The translations under genes were made by a program, and so were the position numbers. DNA of 64,000 nucleotides from Phoronis australis (Eukaryota > Phoronida > Phoronidae), in contig NMRA01000452.1 of assembly GCA_002633005.1 (NCBI GenBank), positions 96,270 through 160,269 on the forward strand. Reading direction: 5' to 3'. This document shows positions 1-11,569 of this stretch, piece by piece (position 1 is the stretch's first letter; each line of letters begins with the position of its first letter). The notes under the pieces are model-generated. The model was given only the letters and a program-made list of their open reading frames with translations. It was not told where the DNA came from and did not search any database.

Positions 1-958
1 AATTGTTTTAGAAACAACAGAAAACGGTAACAGATACATGCATGTGTACGCACAGCTATGCAAATAAATACATGAATAGATTTTCGAAAGTTACGCAAAC
101 ACACCTGTTCGTAGGGCCTGGACTCAAATTTGCATAGCATCCATTCTCAAACCAAATATCACTTCTTTTCATAAAGTATTGTAACACGGATATTCATGCG
201 ACCAATTACAATGCGTGCGCATTCAAACTACATTGTCATTATTACGTGTATCTTATCCAGTATACAAGGAATGTAGCCACGTCAATGAATGCTAATGCTG
301 ATCTTGTACTTAACTCTGTAATAGTGCTTCCACCCAAAACTGGTTCTCTCAGCTACTACCCTACTATAAGTGCTTCCTGTGTAAGGTAAAGCAATATTCA
401 ACATAACAAATCCTTACTAACTGCACCTGCACGTGGTTCGAGGAAGGTCGTCTCTTTTCGTTTCTTTAACTCACGCAAGCCATAGTACTGCTTGAAGATT
501 TGAAACCTGGGATGCGTTTCGTACGTACAAAATCTCGCGATTAAGTATGGTGTGGTCACGAGCTTTGGTTACAATGCATGGCGATATCTCGAGAAGTATT
601 GCGTGATTTTGCGTTGTCGCCTGGTTTTGGCGTCTACGGAACACTGACCGAGCTTACTATCATTTCAACTGAATATCATGAGGACACCACTGTAGTACAA
701 ATAATTCCAGGCACTCACCTTTCACCACGTGCATATTTGAAACTTTCTGAAATTCGATCAGTCCCTTTCTTGAGTCTAGTAAAATTGATCTTTAACGAGA
801 TGATGTCCACAGATACATCTGGAACCTGGGCGTCTTCTGAAGAGAAAATTCGCTGCATCTAAGTTTCCACTTTCAAAGAGTTCTATATAGATTCCAAGTG
901 ACATGAGTTCTTTGAGAAGTTCTGTGACTTGGCGCATATGAAAATGGCAGCGGATTTA
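1..958. other. No recognisable gene
   Basis: This AT-rich flank contains a 94-codon open frame on the plus strand (578-862). Its composition is unremarkable and I recognise no family or splice context in it. It may hold downstream sequence of the minus-strand GPCR that follows. Confidence 0.5.
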
Positions 959-1987
959 CTAAGTGTTCTGCCAAAAGCAAAGGAGTTTTTTGAAAGCCTT
1001 CCGGAAGTTTTTGCTGGAAAGTGCGTAAATGAGAGGATTAAGAGCACAGTTAATATGAATAGCCATGACAAAGATGTCTCTGATAACTTGCAACGGCCAA
1101 GGGGATGTCGGCGAGATTGGACCGGTTGCGATTCTTAAGATTGAAATTGGTAAGTAGCAGATTGTATAGATGAGCAGAACACGTGACATGGTGCGAAGAG
1201 TGACATATTGTCGCTGAGCGTCTTCACTGATTTGAGCGCCTTGAGCGACAATTCTCCGCCGTTGTCTCCACGCTGCAATAGCTGTGTAAATGTGCGTTGG
1301 GTATGTTACAGCCATGGGTATGTAAATACCAAACGCAAATGTAAATTTTGACAGGCCAGGTCCAATGAGCGTCTCGAGATTACACTCCTGTCCGCTAGGA
1401 ATAACGTAACCTAGGTGATATGTTGAAATAAACATCAACGGGACAAGCACCAAGACCGGATAAAAGAGTGCCCAGATCACCAGCATAGTACACACGCGCT
1501 TGGTCATCAGTGTTTTATATCGAAGGGGATGTAATATTGCTACGAATCGGTTAAATGCTACCACAGCCAACATAGACAGAGTTACACCAAGAGTCCATTT
1601 CTGGAAGATCTCCTCGGCGTAGCATTCTATCACAGAGTTTCCAAACGGAGTTGTCCCAATTATGACTATTGCGTATCTCTTCCAGACGTAGAATGGGTTG
1701 TGAAAAGCCGCTCCGAGATCAGTGATGGCTAGTCCGAGTATAATAATATTACTCTCTTCGTCCTTAATAGCATAGAACTTGAAATACGAAATAACAACGA
1801 GAATATTGCCGAAGATAACACAGACAAAAATAACAATTTCGATGATTATGTATATAACCAAGAGGAACGGCGGAGCGACGGAGTCCGAAATTGACGCATT
1901 TGCCCCCAGTATGTCAAAATTGCTAACTGATTCGTTTTCAATAGTCGACATTTCTTCGAAAGCTATTTTGCGCACTGAGACAATCAC
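959..1987 (-). CDS. Class A (rhodopsin-like) GPCR, single exon
   Basis: Seven-helix receptor of the plasma membrane, expected to signal through heterotrimeric G proteins; the ligand is unknown. The 342-residue frame shows the family landmarks in order: GN at 60-61 in helix 1, LAITD ending at D90 in helix 2, C122 at the top of helix 3 paired with C202 in loop 2, NRF (146-148) where most members have DRY, CYLP at 277-280 in helix 6, and NPLIY at 317-321 in helix 7, followed by a basic tail with a cysteine (C337). N-glycosylation sequons lie at N18 and N30 before helix 1. The second Met (residue 13) is an equally likely start. The N in place of D in the DRY motif is shared with melatonin receptors, and the overall style suits the melatonin/opsin-like branch, but no ligand class can be fixed. 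The frame looks intact and intronless, as is common for invertebrate receptor expansions. Confidence 0.88.
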   Translation of the reverse strand: MIVSVRKIAFEEMSTIENESVSNFDILGANASISDSVAPPFLLVIYIIIEIVIFVCVIFGNILVVISYFKFYAIKDEESNIIILGLAITDLGAAFHNPFYVWKRYAIVIIGTTPFGNSVIECYAEEIFQKWTLGVTLSMLAVVAFNRFVAILHPLRYKTLMTKRVCTMLVIWALFYPVLVLVPLMFISTYHLGYVIPSGQECNLETLIGPGLSKFTFAFGIYIPMAVTYPTHIYTAIAAWRQRRRIVAQGAQISEDAQRQYVTLRTMSRVLLIYTICYLPISILRIATGPISPTSPWPLQVIRDIFVMAIHINCALNPLIYALSSKNFRKAFKKLLCFWQNT

Positions 1988-2059
1988 CAGGAGTGTACGA
2001 GATAATCAATGCGGCACCGCGAAGAAAAACGAAGGAGAGTGTCCTGTGATTGGTTGACG

Positions 2060-2790
2060 CTTTTTGCTGACGATACTCTGACTTTTCACATGCCATAGTG
2101 GATAATTATGTGACAACGCTCCATGTGCCACTGTTGATATTTTGTTAAGGGACTAATTACTTTCCGGTGCAATTTTGCAAGCAAAAATTCTTACATAACA
2201 GGTAAATGCCAATCAAGTTCCATATTCGAGAATCAACTGTGTTACGAGCTTAAATAGAATTTTCTGGTCAATTACCAAATGCCAACTGGATCTCATATGC
2301 AAAGGATTATTTAGTTGTGCAAATTAAAAAGAATCATCAAAATCTGACAATGTTTGAGAAATTAATGCATGCTTTTGTCTATGAATTTCATGCATTTTTA
2401 GCGTTACGAGTGGCCATTTTGAAATTTCCAATTTTTGAATGCCTACAGTAGAAAAGAAATTTATTTTATTAAGTAAGCAATTGTTTTGACATGACTTGGA
2501 ATAACTAGTCACTTTCAGAATCACTTAGATGAAGTTGTGCTGATTCATTGAGAAATGGTAGGGTTCACCCTAAAACAGGAACTCGTTACGAAATTTGTAA
2601 ATTGTGTGTTTTTAACCCTCGTCTACTGTAAAGAAAGTTAAAAAGTAAAGTTCACGCTTCATAATAAGAAGGACTGTATACTACGTTAGTCTAGGCAACA
2701 CAGCAAATTATTCAATATCTAACCAAACCAAAAGTTTGAATATTGACTGGGTTCTGTTATGTTGAAAAAGTACCAAAAAGGCTAAAAATA
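2060..2790. other. No recognisable gene
   Basis: AT-rich sequence upstream of the GPCR. I see no coding exon or structured repeat; the GPCR promoter would be expected in its first part. Confidence 0.4.
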
Positions 2791-2791
2791 T

Positions 2792-3850
2792 AGTGTACGT
2801 ACCCCTATGTTTACAAATACAATGAAATTAAAATATTACTTGGTAAGTGAGCAACATTGGTCACAGACAGTTTCCTCTCTTAAAAATTCTAGGTTAAAAG
2901 GGTGTTTCTTAAAAATACATTTGTTTTGAGTGAAATATTAGCATTTGTGTAGTGTACGTACCCCTATATTTTATCATGTGCCTATTTTCAAAGAATGACA
3001 GACAGTTATGCACATTTATGCTGCTGTAATTTTTATTTGTTTGGTAAATGAACTAACACTCAGTAGATCCTGAGTATTTTGTATCAACCTGACAGGTCAT
3101 TGAAATGTAGTGTACCTACCCCTGTGCAATGTACGTATCTTCAACGTCGGTGCCATAAAGTATTGCTCACAAGTATTTTTACATACTGCTGTTCTCATGA
3201 ACAATACTGATATTTCCAAAATGCATCCAGTCTGACAAAAAACAATGGACATTATCAAGTGTGTGGACTATAGAATGCCACACAGGACTTAGCTAGTAAC
3301 ACGCTAGAAAACACGTCATGTGACAACTGATGTTGCACAGTCAGGTGCTCTATCTCTCAAGACAACTGGCTATAAACTAAGAAGTAGTGGTAGCACAAAA
3401 CTCAAGACCATCCCATAAATTTTGTAACGTTGTCAAAATTTGATGTTGATTGGTTATGGGTAATTACGTTGTGTACGTACCCCCGACCAGTACCATTTTT
3501 TACTGTTTACAAGTTGAACACTGGACTTAACATTGTTTTAACTATTTTGACCAACTGGTAAATGTATTAAAAACTAGGCAAATAGCATCTATAAAGTTTT
3601 TGAAAAAGATAGTTACTTGTTTTCTTTTTGTAAGAATCATATTGCAAGAGAAAAAATTCTCATTACAATGAGTTAAGATATGTAATACGTCATCATCAAG
3701 AACAACTTGATTAGCACGGTAATCATTTTTCTTACTTCAGTGTGGGATACTTCTTCAATTTAGTCAAGAGGTTTTCACATTAAGAGCTACCTTATGAATT
3801 TTGCCTGATAGAAGTGGGTTGTGACCACAAGTTGTAGTGTACGTACCCTT
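2792..3850 (+). repeat. Five dispersed copies of a 15-base motif
   Basis: The motif AGTGTACGTACCCCT occurs at 2792-2806 and 2951-2965 exactly, at 3109-3123 with one change (CCTACC), at 3471-3485 as GTGTACGTACCCCCG, and at 3836-3850 with a final CTT. Spacings are 159, 158, about 361 and about 366 bases. The core GTACGTAC is palindromic. The sequence between copies does not align, so this is not a plain tandem repeat. There is no open frame through it. Confidence 0.75.
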
Positions 3851-4281
3851 TTATACAACTGTGATACATCAGGCCATAAAATCTTATTCAGGGATTTTTG
3901 TGCAAAAATATTTTAGATTACAAACCTGGAATGATAGTAATTTAAAACCCAGCTTTTGTAATTATATGAAATCCTTCATTTTTCACGAAAGTGACCACCG
4001 AATGTGAATTTGATTGTGATTTGTCCGTAAGGTAAAATATATACCGCACATGTCCCTGCCGTCAATGTTCTGGGTCTGGACTAGAGGGCCACATGAAAAG
4101 TTAGACCAACAACGTAATTCTATTCGTAAAGTATTTCACTTGTACTGTCTGCTAGCCTTGGTTTAAAGCTGTATAACTATACGATGCGGCACAAAGCCTG
4201 AAGCGCTGAGCCAGCCAAGGCTGATCCTATCCGATGGTAAGGAGCAAAACTCGGGGTTACTCGTTGTCTTGAGAAAACTGT
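3851..4281. other. No recognisable feature
   Basis: Noncoding AT-rich sequence between the 15-mer set and the inverted-repeat element; nothing supported. Confidence 0.4.
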
Positions 4282-4665
4282 AGGCCAACATTTTTGAATA
4301 ATAAGATTAGTCATTTTTTCACCAAAAATGCAGGGGCAGAAAAAGCACATTTTTCCTAAGTTCGAGAAATCAACACTCTCGGAAACCTAATTCGATAGAC
4401 ATCCGCAAACCTTTCCACTGCCATAAGTAATGGCGTATATGTATTGTGCGACCGGTGGTGTCTGATGAAGTGGAAACTTTATGGCGGCCACTACTTTCTT
4501 GAAAATAGTGCCTTGATCTATGGGTTCGAGTATCGTGTGGTAGGCAGTGTAATCTAAATTAGCATTAGGAAGCCATGATTTTTCGGATTTTTGGAAAAAT
4601 GTGTTTTTTGTCCCTGTATTTTTGGTGGAAATAGTCACTAAACTAATTAACAAAAAGTGCTGGCC
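4282..4665. mobile_element. MITE-like inverted-repeat element (~384 bp)
   Basis: The left arm (about 4282-4355) and right arm (about 4592-4665) are imperfect reverse complements for roughly 75 bases, best around CACCAAAAATGCAGGG on the left and its mirror near 4605-4630. It has no coding capacity. I could not find a clear target-site duplication, so the superfamily is not assigned. Confidence 0.6.
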
Positions 4666-4669
4666 TGGG

Positions 4670-6190
4670 TTACATGGATACGATTTTTATTCGTCTGCTC
4701 GGGTTGGTGTAAGATCCTTACAACTGGGTGTTATCATATGTATTGAATTTTCTTAAGCAAAAACTTACGTTTGAACTACTTCATATAAATTTTCAATACA
4801 AATGTATCAAGATTATCATATGCCACATGTTCTTACGAATTCATATGTGAATTGCCGGTAGCCCTTGATGTGGACTCTGCCACCTTCAAGCTGGGAGCAA
4901 ATAAACAAAAATAAAATTGCACATCACCAGTTAAAATTCCATCTCCATTGAAAGTTAATATAAAAATAACGAAAATACAATGTCCATCTCTTTTCTAACT
5001 CCAACAGGGGTCGCTCGTTTCGAGAGTGAAGTTTCTAGAAAAGCTGACAATTGCACTTTCTCCATCAATGTTCTCAATTTCGTTGTCTAATCTCGTCTAT
5101 CGCAAGTACTTGCTCAATACGTCCACACACTATATAACCCAAAATTACTCTTCCCACAAGATTTACCTATCACTCTGCTGCAATTATGGACCACATTAAA
5201 TCGTAAATTTTCGTGTACGCTGGAATAGTCTCACGCTGGAAGTCTACCATCGTCTCTTTCTGACCACTGCCCCACGTTCACTGGAACTGGCACAGAAACA
5301 AACCATAAAGTGCGAGTACCCAGACACATTAAAACACAAACTCTATTGAATAAACTGTCAATACATGATCTCAAAAACGAACTTTTAGCCTAAATGACCA
5401 ACCCATAGTTATCGAAAATAATGATGTTTACGCAAAACAATGTTTTCTCTCAAACAAATACTAAGCCTCCAAATCCAAAAAAGTCAACAACTAAATGCAT
5501 GGATAACAAGTGGCATTCTGAAATCAATAAAATTTAAATACAAGTTGTATAGACAACTTACCTCAACACCTAAACACAGTCACAACTATTTCGCCATATC
5601 TAATAATTTTAAATTATGTCGTAACTATTGGAAACCACAATTAGAGTGCTAAACAAATGTGTGACCATAAGGAATTTACTAAGTTAAACGTTATCAGGAA
5701 ATTATGGCAGTCTGTTCTTTGTAATTCTGACATTAAAGCATACTCCATTATTAAATCTCAAACAGGTTGCACACTCTTAAACAAATTTGACATTGCCAGT
5801 AAATTTACAAACAATTTCTGGCTTCATTACAGTTGGGCCAAAATGTGCTTTCGGCCAACTGCGACAGAGCGCTACGTCATTCAAGGAAGTTTTAAACACG
5901 TCATCGCCTCATATTTTCAAGTTAGTGCACATCGATGAATAAAAAGTAAAAAGAACAATTACATGTAGATCTTTAAAACACACTGCAAGCACGGGACATG
6001 ACAATACAATCAAAAGATTATGCAAGGCGTCTTTTCTAAATCAACTTAGAATGGCAACAGTAATTCTTGTCTTCAAAGCATCGAAACAGGAACCCCGGTG
6101 TAAAACAGATATCCCGGACCGTGGCTGCGTAGCCTTGCCTTGGAGCAAAAATGTATACTTAATAGACAGCAGTTGCACCAATGTGGGTAA
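4670..6190. other. No recognisable gene
   Basis: Low-GC sequence with short open frames of 70-93 codons (5440-5938) that show no family features. Nothing supported. Confidence 0.4.
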
Positions 6191-6197
6191 AAACTGA

Positions 6198-6887
6198 TCA
6201 ACTAAAATCTGACACAAAATCAGTGTCAGTAAAGACTACACTCTTCCTTGAGTAAACTAGATTATTTAGCCATAAACGTAACAGTAACTCATCACTGACA
6301 ATCTGATCCTTCATAAGAGCTCGCAAAATCTTACGAATTGAACGAATCATCAGTTCCCACACTCCACCTGTATGGCTAGCTGCAGGTGGATTTAACAAAT
6401 AATCATTAACCTTATCCTGATTCATCAGTGCAATCTCACGCTTAAGCTCCGCATCTGCACTTCTGACATTGGTACCGTTATCACTGCAGATAATCTCGGG
6501 CAAACCTCTACGACTGATAAATCTAGTCAGTGCACACAAGAAGGAATCAGTACTTAAACTATGACAAACTTCAATATGCACAGCTCTCAAACTCAAATCA
6601 GTGAAAATACAACCAAAACGCTTAGCTCTAGCCCTTCCAACCTTCACCATAAAAGGACCAAAATAGTCTATACCAATATATGCAAATGGTGGCTTAAACG
6701 GTGACACTCTATCCTTAGGCAAAGAACCCATAATCTGTTCACCAGGACGTGCATTACGCTTGCGACAATCAAAACATCTGCCAACAACGCGTTTAACTGC
6801 AGAACGGCCTTGCAAAATCCAAAATTTCTGCCTAATAGCAGCCAAAACCATATTGACTCCTGAATGACCTTCCTGTTCATGATAGAA
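6198..6887 (-). pseudogene. BEL/Pao retrotransposon integrase fragment
   Basis: Fragment of the pol region of a BEL/Pao LTR retrotransposon. Reading on the minus strand from 6887, it begins with the zinc-binding H2C2 region (a HxxxGHxG-type segment, then CFDC about 25 residues into the 217-codon frame 6198-6851). The integrase core follows: D62 in GIDYFGP, D124 in SDNGTN and E166 in TGGVWE, the DDE triad in the form typical of this superfamily. The frame loses similarity after LRLWLNN and stops, so the C-terminal part is missing. No LTR was recognised nearby. It is a degraded copy with no host function inferred. Confidence 0.85.
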
Positions 6888-6888
6888 N
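6888..6888. other. Single N at structural junction
   Basis: One undetermined base lies exactly between the reverse transcriptase segment and the integrase zinc region. The RNase H domain that should separate them, several hundred residues in this family, is absent. This fits an unresolved contig join. Confidence 0.7.
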
Positions 6889-7585
6889 TTGTAGAAGGAA
6901 TAGACTTCTCTACAACACGGAAACTAAATGTGTCGCTATCAACATTCCACTGAACACCAAGAGCATATTCAATCGGCATTTTATCAAGATTTAAATCTAC
7001 AACTGACGGAGCCCTCTCACTATCAGGAATGTGAGCAAGAACATTGCGACTGTTACTAATCCACTTAGTGAGATGAAATCCAGCTCTCGACATCATATCA
7101 CGCAGCTGTTCAATAAGTTGAAGAGCTCTAGACTCCGAATCAACAGATTTCAACAAATCATCGACATAGAAATTATTACTAACAGTAGAGCATGTCAAAT
7201 CATCATACTCGCCTCCGAAATCCTCAACTGTGTGCTTAACACAATAGCTGGCAACGCAAGGAGAAGACGTTGCACCAAATACGTGGACTAACATCTGGTA
7301 GTCTATCGGATCTTGAGACAAATCATCATTAGGCCACCACAAGAAGCGTAATGCATTACAGTCATCAGTTCTCACCCGAACTTGATGAAACATTGCCTCT
7401 ATGTCAGCAACCAAAGCCACATGATCCTGCCTAAAACGCATCAAAACACCCACAAGGTCATTAGTCATATCTGGACCCTGTAATAATACATCATTCAGAC
7501 AGACACCCTTATACTTAGCTGAGCAATCAAATACAACCCTGACCTTTCCAGGTTTCTTAGCTGTCACAACAGGGTCATGGGTGAG
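6889..7585 (-). pseudogene. BEL/Pao retrotransposon reverse transcriptase fragment
   Basis: Minus-strand frame coding the N-terminal and palm parts of a BEL/Pao reverse transcriptase: KPGKVRVVFDCSA near the start, LLQGPDMTN, ADIEAMFHQV with the first catalytic Asp (residue 55 of the frame from 7567), and the YVDD box at 134-137. It ends near the N at 6888 without a connection or RNase H domain. Upstream of about 7585 the family similarity stops, so protease and gag are missing. Orientation matches the adjacent integrase fragment, so both derive from one element. Confidence 0.88.
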
Positions 7586-7589
7586 TTAC

Positions 7590-8448
7590 TCTTTGTAGTT
7601 GATTACTTAATTAACAATAGGTTTCATTTGTCTAATTAGGGGTTATCATATAATAAATTAATTACTGGATTTGATTATTCACTCTCCATCTACGCACAAC
7701 TTCAAAAGCATAGCTACCTTTTAAACAAACCCACAGTCAATCGTCTGACACAAATCCTGCCTCGCACAAAAAATCACACCATGAGTGTACCACGTATCCT
7801 TGCTCGTTCTTCTAAGAACGCGGAAACACCTGACGATGGCCGGAGAAGAGACCGACCGTAACGTCGTGACAGTGTATATAGACTAGAGGTCGGTGTAAAT
7901 AGACCAAGAGATTTTAACAATAGTTGTAAGCGTTTTGTGTGTTTATAACTAAAAAATCGCAAGTCTAAAAGTATAACGCACAGTTATGTTCTGTCTATAT
8001 TTCATGGAAGAATGATTCGATTTTTTCACCAAACAGACCCACATTAGAGCGAACAACCCGTTAGTTCAAGAACTCGACGTATCTGTCAGGGTTTTAAATC
8101 GAATTTTGATGATTTGTTGGTGTAAAACGACGAATTCAAGCGATAAGTTGACACCAGTAAGCGTGTTGTGAACGACTGAACAGACTGCGTTCGAACCGAT
8201 TACGCCATTGGTTAATTTCAACACCTCCGTCTGCCATCAGGTGTCGGGTAAAACAACTGAACTTGCTGTTATCGCGGAATGGGACTACTCGATCTAAATT
8301 GATACAAAATGGGTTGTTTTTGGGTGGCATTCTCTTTTAACCACAGTATTGTGTACCAATACAAAAGGTGTGCTTGACAAGTTTAATCGAGCGTGACTCT
8401 AGATAAGAAGGTGATAGTGGAAATATGTTTATTTTTACACTCCACATT
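7590..8448. other. No recognisable gene
   Basis: Noncoding-looking sequence beyond the truncated retrotransposon. Short minus-strand frames (7774-7962, 8136-8330) show no family features. Confidence 0.4.
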
Positions 8449-8602
8449 GGGCCCAGTTGCATGAAAGTTATACGCCGTATAGCAACAATGACGTCGCATT
8501 ATCACGCGTCACGTTGTATTGTTGAACAATAAACCATGACGACATGCAACAATCAAACTTATCCAGCGGATAATTTTGAACTTTTATGCAACCCAGCCCA
8601 AG
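8449..8602. mobile_element. Short MITE-like inverted repeat
   Basis: The left end TGGGCCCAGTTGCATGAAAG and the right end, reading TGGGCTGGGTTGCATAAAAG on the opposite strand, form imperfect terminal inverted repeats around about 150 bp. There is no coding capacity and no clear target duplication. Confidence 0.5.
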
Positions 8603-11040
8603 AATGATGCGTAATGGGCTCCAGCGGACAAGGTGAGTGTCAGTTGACACCCTGATTTTGCATGCGCCCCTGTCGGTTTATAGCTGAGAAAACTGATATA
8701 AGTTTCGCGACGATCGAGAGGTGACGAGCAGAACTAATTCCCTGTCTGTGTGAAACTGATTCGGGCTCAACACACAGTGGCACTGGCACTTAGCTATATT
8801 TTGACCATAGTCTTCATACATCTAGCTGGCTGGCTAGACCCTGGGATTAATCAACGTCACAGGGACGAAAAACAAAAACTAGGTTGTGTGAACATGCACA
8901 TACAGGTTGAAATGATGACTAGCACAGCCATTGACCTATATCTCTTTAAGCTGTACAGCCTCAGTGACGTCACAAAAACAGCGCTCGCAGTGAGGCTTTA
9001 TGGACTATTTTTTTACAAGTAAAAAAGAAAAATACTGTGCACTATGGAAGAAGATGTGAATGTCAGTAACTAACCTTTATACTAAAATGTTGAAACATGT
9101 AATCATGTCTTACAGTTCTGTAGCCGAGAGGCCTTTACCTAATGGACTAAATACATAAGCTTACCTTAAAGTCCTTCTTGCAAACTGCCCATGTGGTTCC
9201 AGTATCCGAAAATACTTACTACATAAATTCTTATTTTCGACACCCTTTCTTTATATTCTTTTCGCCTTTCTTGCCAAAAGCGATTTTTGAACAGTATTTG
9301 ACCCTTCTATCTGAGCGTATGATTACCGGTTGTCATCGGTTATTTCCGTACCCACATTTCCGGCTCATTAGTTCAGGAATTGGCCTGAACGCCGCCATTT
9401 TTTCCTTGTAACTGAATGTGCTATGGCTTGCTCGAAAAGTCTTCATTATTTTGTATTATTAGTAATATATCGTGATTCGTTTGCATATATAGTGTATTTG
9501 TAGTTTGTGGTCGTTGATTTTTTTGGAATGTTACGCGTACTTAGTATGTTAAAATAGCATTGGTGTTTAGTTCCTTATGTAGGCCGGTCGAACCTAGGAA
9601 CCAATATGGGTCGAACCTATTTTTTTCGGTTTTATTTTTTTCCTTCCTCGTTTTGAAAAAGTACTTTGCTATCATCGGAAAGGTAGCACATTCTACTCAC
9701 TAAAAATCGAAAAAGTATCAAAATCGGGGCAAGCACTGTAAAGTTATTGCAAGTTTTGTGGCGAAATTTGGGTCACTTTGTTTGGATCGCGTCGGCCATA
9801 TTGGAAGACAGCGAGATAAGTTACGAGTTTAAAACTTTGTGTAAATTGTTTTCGCCAACAAATTACGGTGACATTTAGTTAGACATATCTTTACTTACAA
9901 TTCTGCACGATTTAGCAGTGTTCACCAAATTTCAGCCTCGCAGTTGTTACTCATTAAGTGATAAATAGTGCTCACAATTCCCGTTGGACTTCGTCTCATT
10001 TCTGGCGGCACCTACAATGTCGACTTTTGCTGAACTGAAAGGCATGTTCAATCGGCTACTTTGTAATTTGTGAAGATTTAACGTTGATACATTTTGACAA
10101 ACATTGCTACAAAAAAGAAACTTTGTTCAATTTTCGTGTTTTTTTTTGTGTTTGTGCATGGCCAGCGACCAGTTAGGCCTAAGGGCAGTCTTGGCGTAAA
10201 GCTGCCTCCCGTTCAGTAACGCTAGGACATCGCTAAAAAGCAAGACTTCGCGAGAGTACACGAGATTTCGCCGTGTATTTTGAATTAGAACACGTGACTT
10301 TGACTAGGTTTTAGCTAGGTCCTAGCGTAGGTCCTAGCGTCTACTGAACGCACGCTTGTATAGGCCTACTAACAAGTTTTATTTTGACTATAGTCTTCAC
10401 TGGTTGCTGGTAACTGAGGCTAACTAAGGTCTGCCGCGGCAGGACTAACCAGCCCGTAATTTCATGCAAGTATCTGAAACTACCCTTGAATATATGCAGC
10501 ATTTATCATTTGACCATTTTACTTCGACAAAACAGCTTGCAACCGCATGCATTTACCGTTCGCCAGTGTCTGGTCTCGATCCGCACCGGGTCCGATAGGC
10601 TGCGGTCCCGAGTCTGGCAAAATAATTTCTGTCAAAATTTATTCGCCACATTTCTTCAGCAAATTATTGTCCGTAGTTTAATTTTATCAAAATTAAGGCG
10701 CGCTGTCGATTTTTTATCCCGTTTGCTGGCTGGTAACAGTACAGGCACTGCTCCAGTCGCACTGACGGCGTTTTCTCGGCCTGGGTTCCTGAATGAATTG
10801 TACTTCCAGGTTCGCGGCAAGTTCAAAATGGCGGTGTTTCTTCGGGTGCGAATCGTGAGTTGCGCGTTCATTTAAACTGTTTTCGAGTACGGATCGTGTA
10901 TTAGTTATTTGGTAGGTACTTCTTGGATCCTTATAACATCTTCTAACCATGTAATAAGGGTTAACAACGCGTGAGAGAAGGACTTTAATTTATCTCATCG
11001 CCTTCACCCACGGTATAGCCTCAGTGACGTCAGACGCGCG
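8603..11040. other. No recognisable gene; two CREB-type octamers
   Basis: No exon could be supported. The sequence AGCCTCAGTGACGTCA occurs near 8960 and again near 11017, each containing the palindrome TGACGTCA (a CREB/ATF-type site). As the flanking 16 bases are shared too, common repeat descent is as likely as regulation. Confidence 0.4.
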
Positions 11041-11043
11041 TTA

Positions 11044-11555
11044 GCCCTCGCTGGTTCCCTGCGTGCCGCTAGGTGGGGCGGTAGCCGCGCCAGCTGGCAC
11101 GCAGGTATCACTTAATTTTCCTCGGGAAATTTTTTTACACCGGCGTTTCTGATTGGCTAGTCGAATTCTCAACAGGCAGCGCTTTAAGCAAACAAACTGG
11201 CATGACTGACGGACTGCAGTGTAAATGTGGTGTGTTGGGCAGACAAATCGGTGTTTAAAATTTATGTCCAGGAAATGTGAATCCAAGAAATTGTGGTTGC
11301 GCCTTTTCGAAGTGCATCTTTCTACATGTATGTGCTTCAAGCACACGGCTATTAAATCACTGCAGAAACGAAATAGTTGCTGCGACGCCACTTGCATGAC
11401 AAGGCTAAAAATCGTTCACAGTCCGCCATTTTTCACGTTGTAAAGCTAATCAATGACTGCTGAGGTTACATCAACCAATGCTAAAGCGCGTGCCACTGCG
11501 TGCGCTATACCTACGTGCTGGCTAGGCCCGTAGGGGACCCGTGACCAGCGAGGCG
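11044..11555. mobile_element. Harbinger-like MITE with TTA duplication
   Basis: The ends are inverted: the left GCCCTCGCTGGTTC and the right, read on the other strand, CGCCTCGCTGGTCAC. Further inverted similarity exists inside (GCCAGCTGGCACGCAGGTAT on the left, its mirror at about 11500-11525). Both ends are flanked by TTA (11041-11043 and 11556-11558), the 3-bp target duplication typical of PIF/Harbinger elements. No transposase frame is present, so it is non-autonomous. Confidence 0.6.
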
Positions 11556-11569
11556 TTAGCCAAAAGGAA

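Noticed and set aside
578-862. 94-codon plus-strand open frame
   Set aside because: No family motif, no splice context and no repeat partner; the length is expected by chance in 64 kb.
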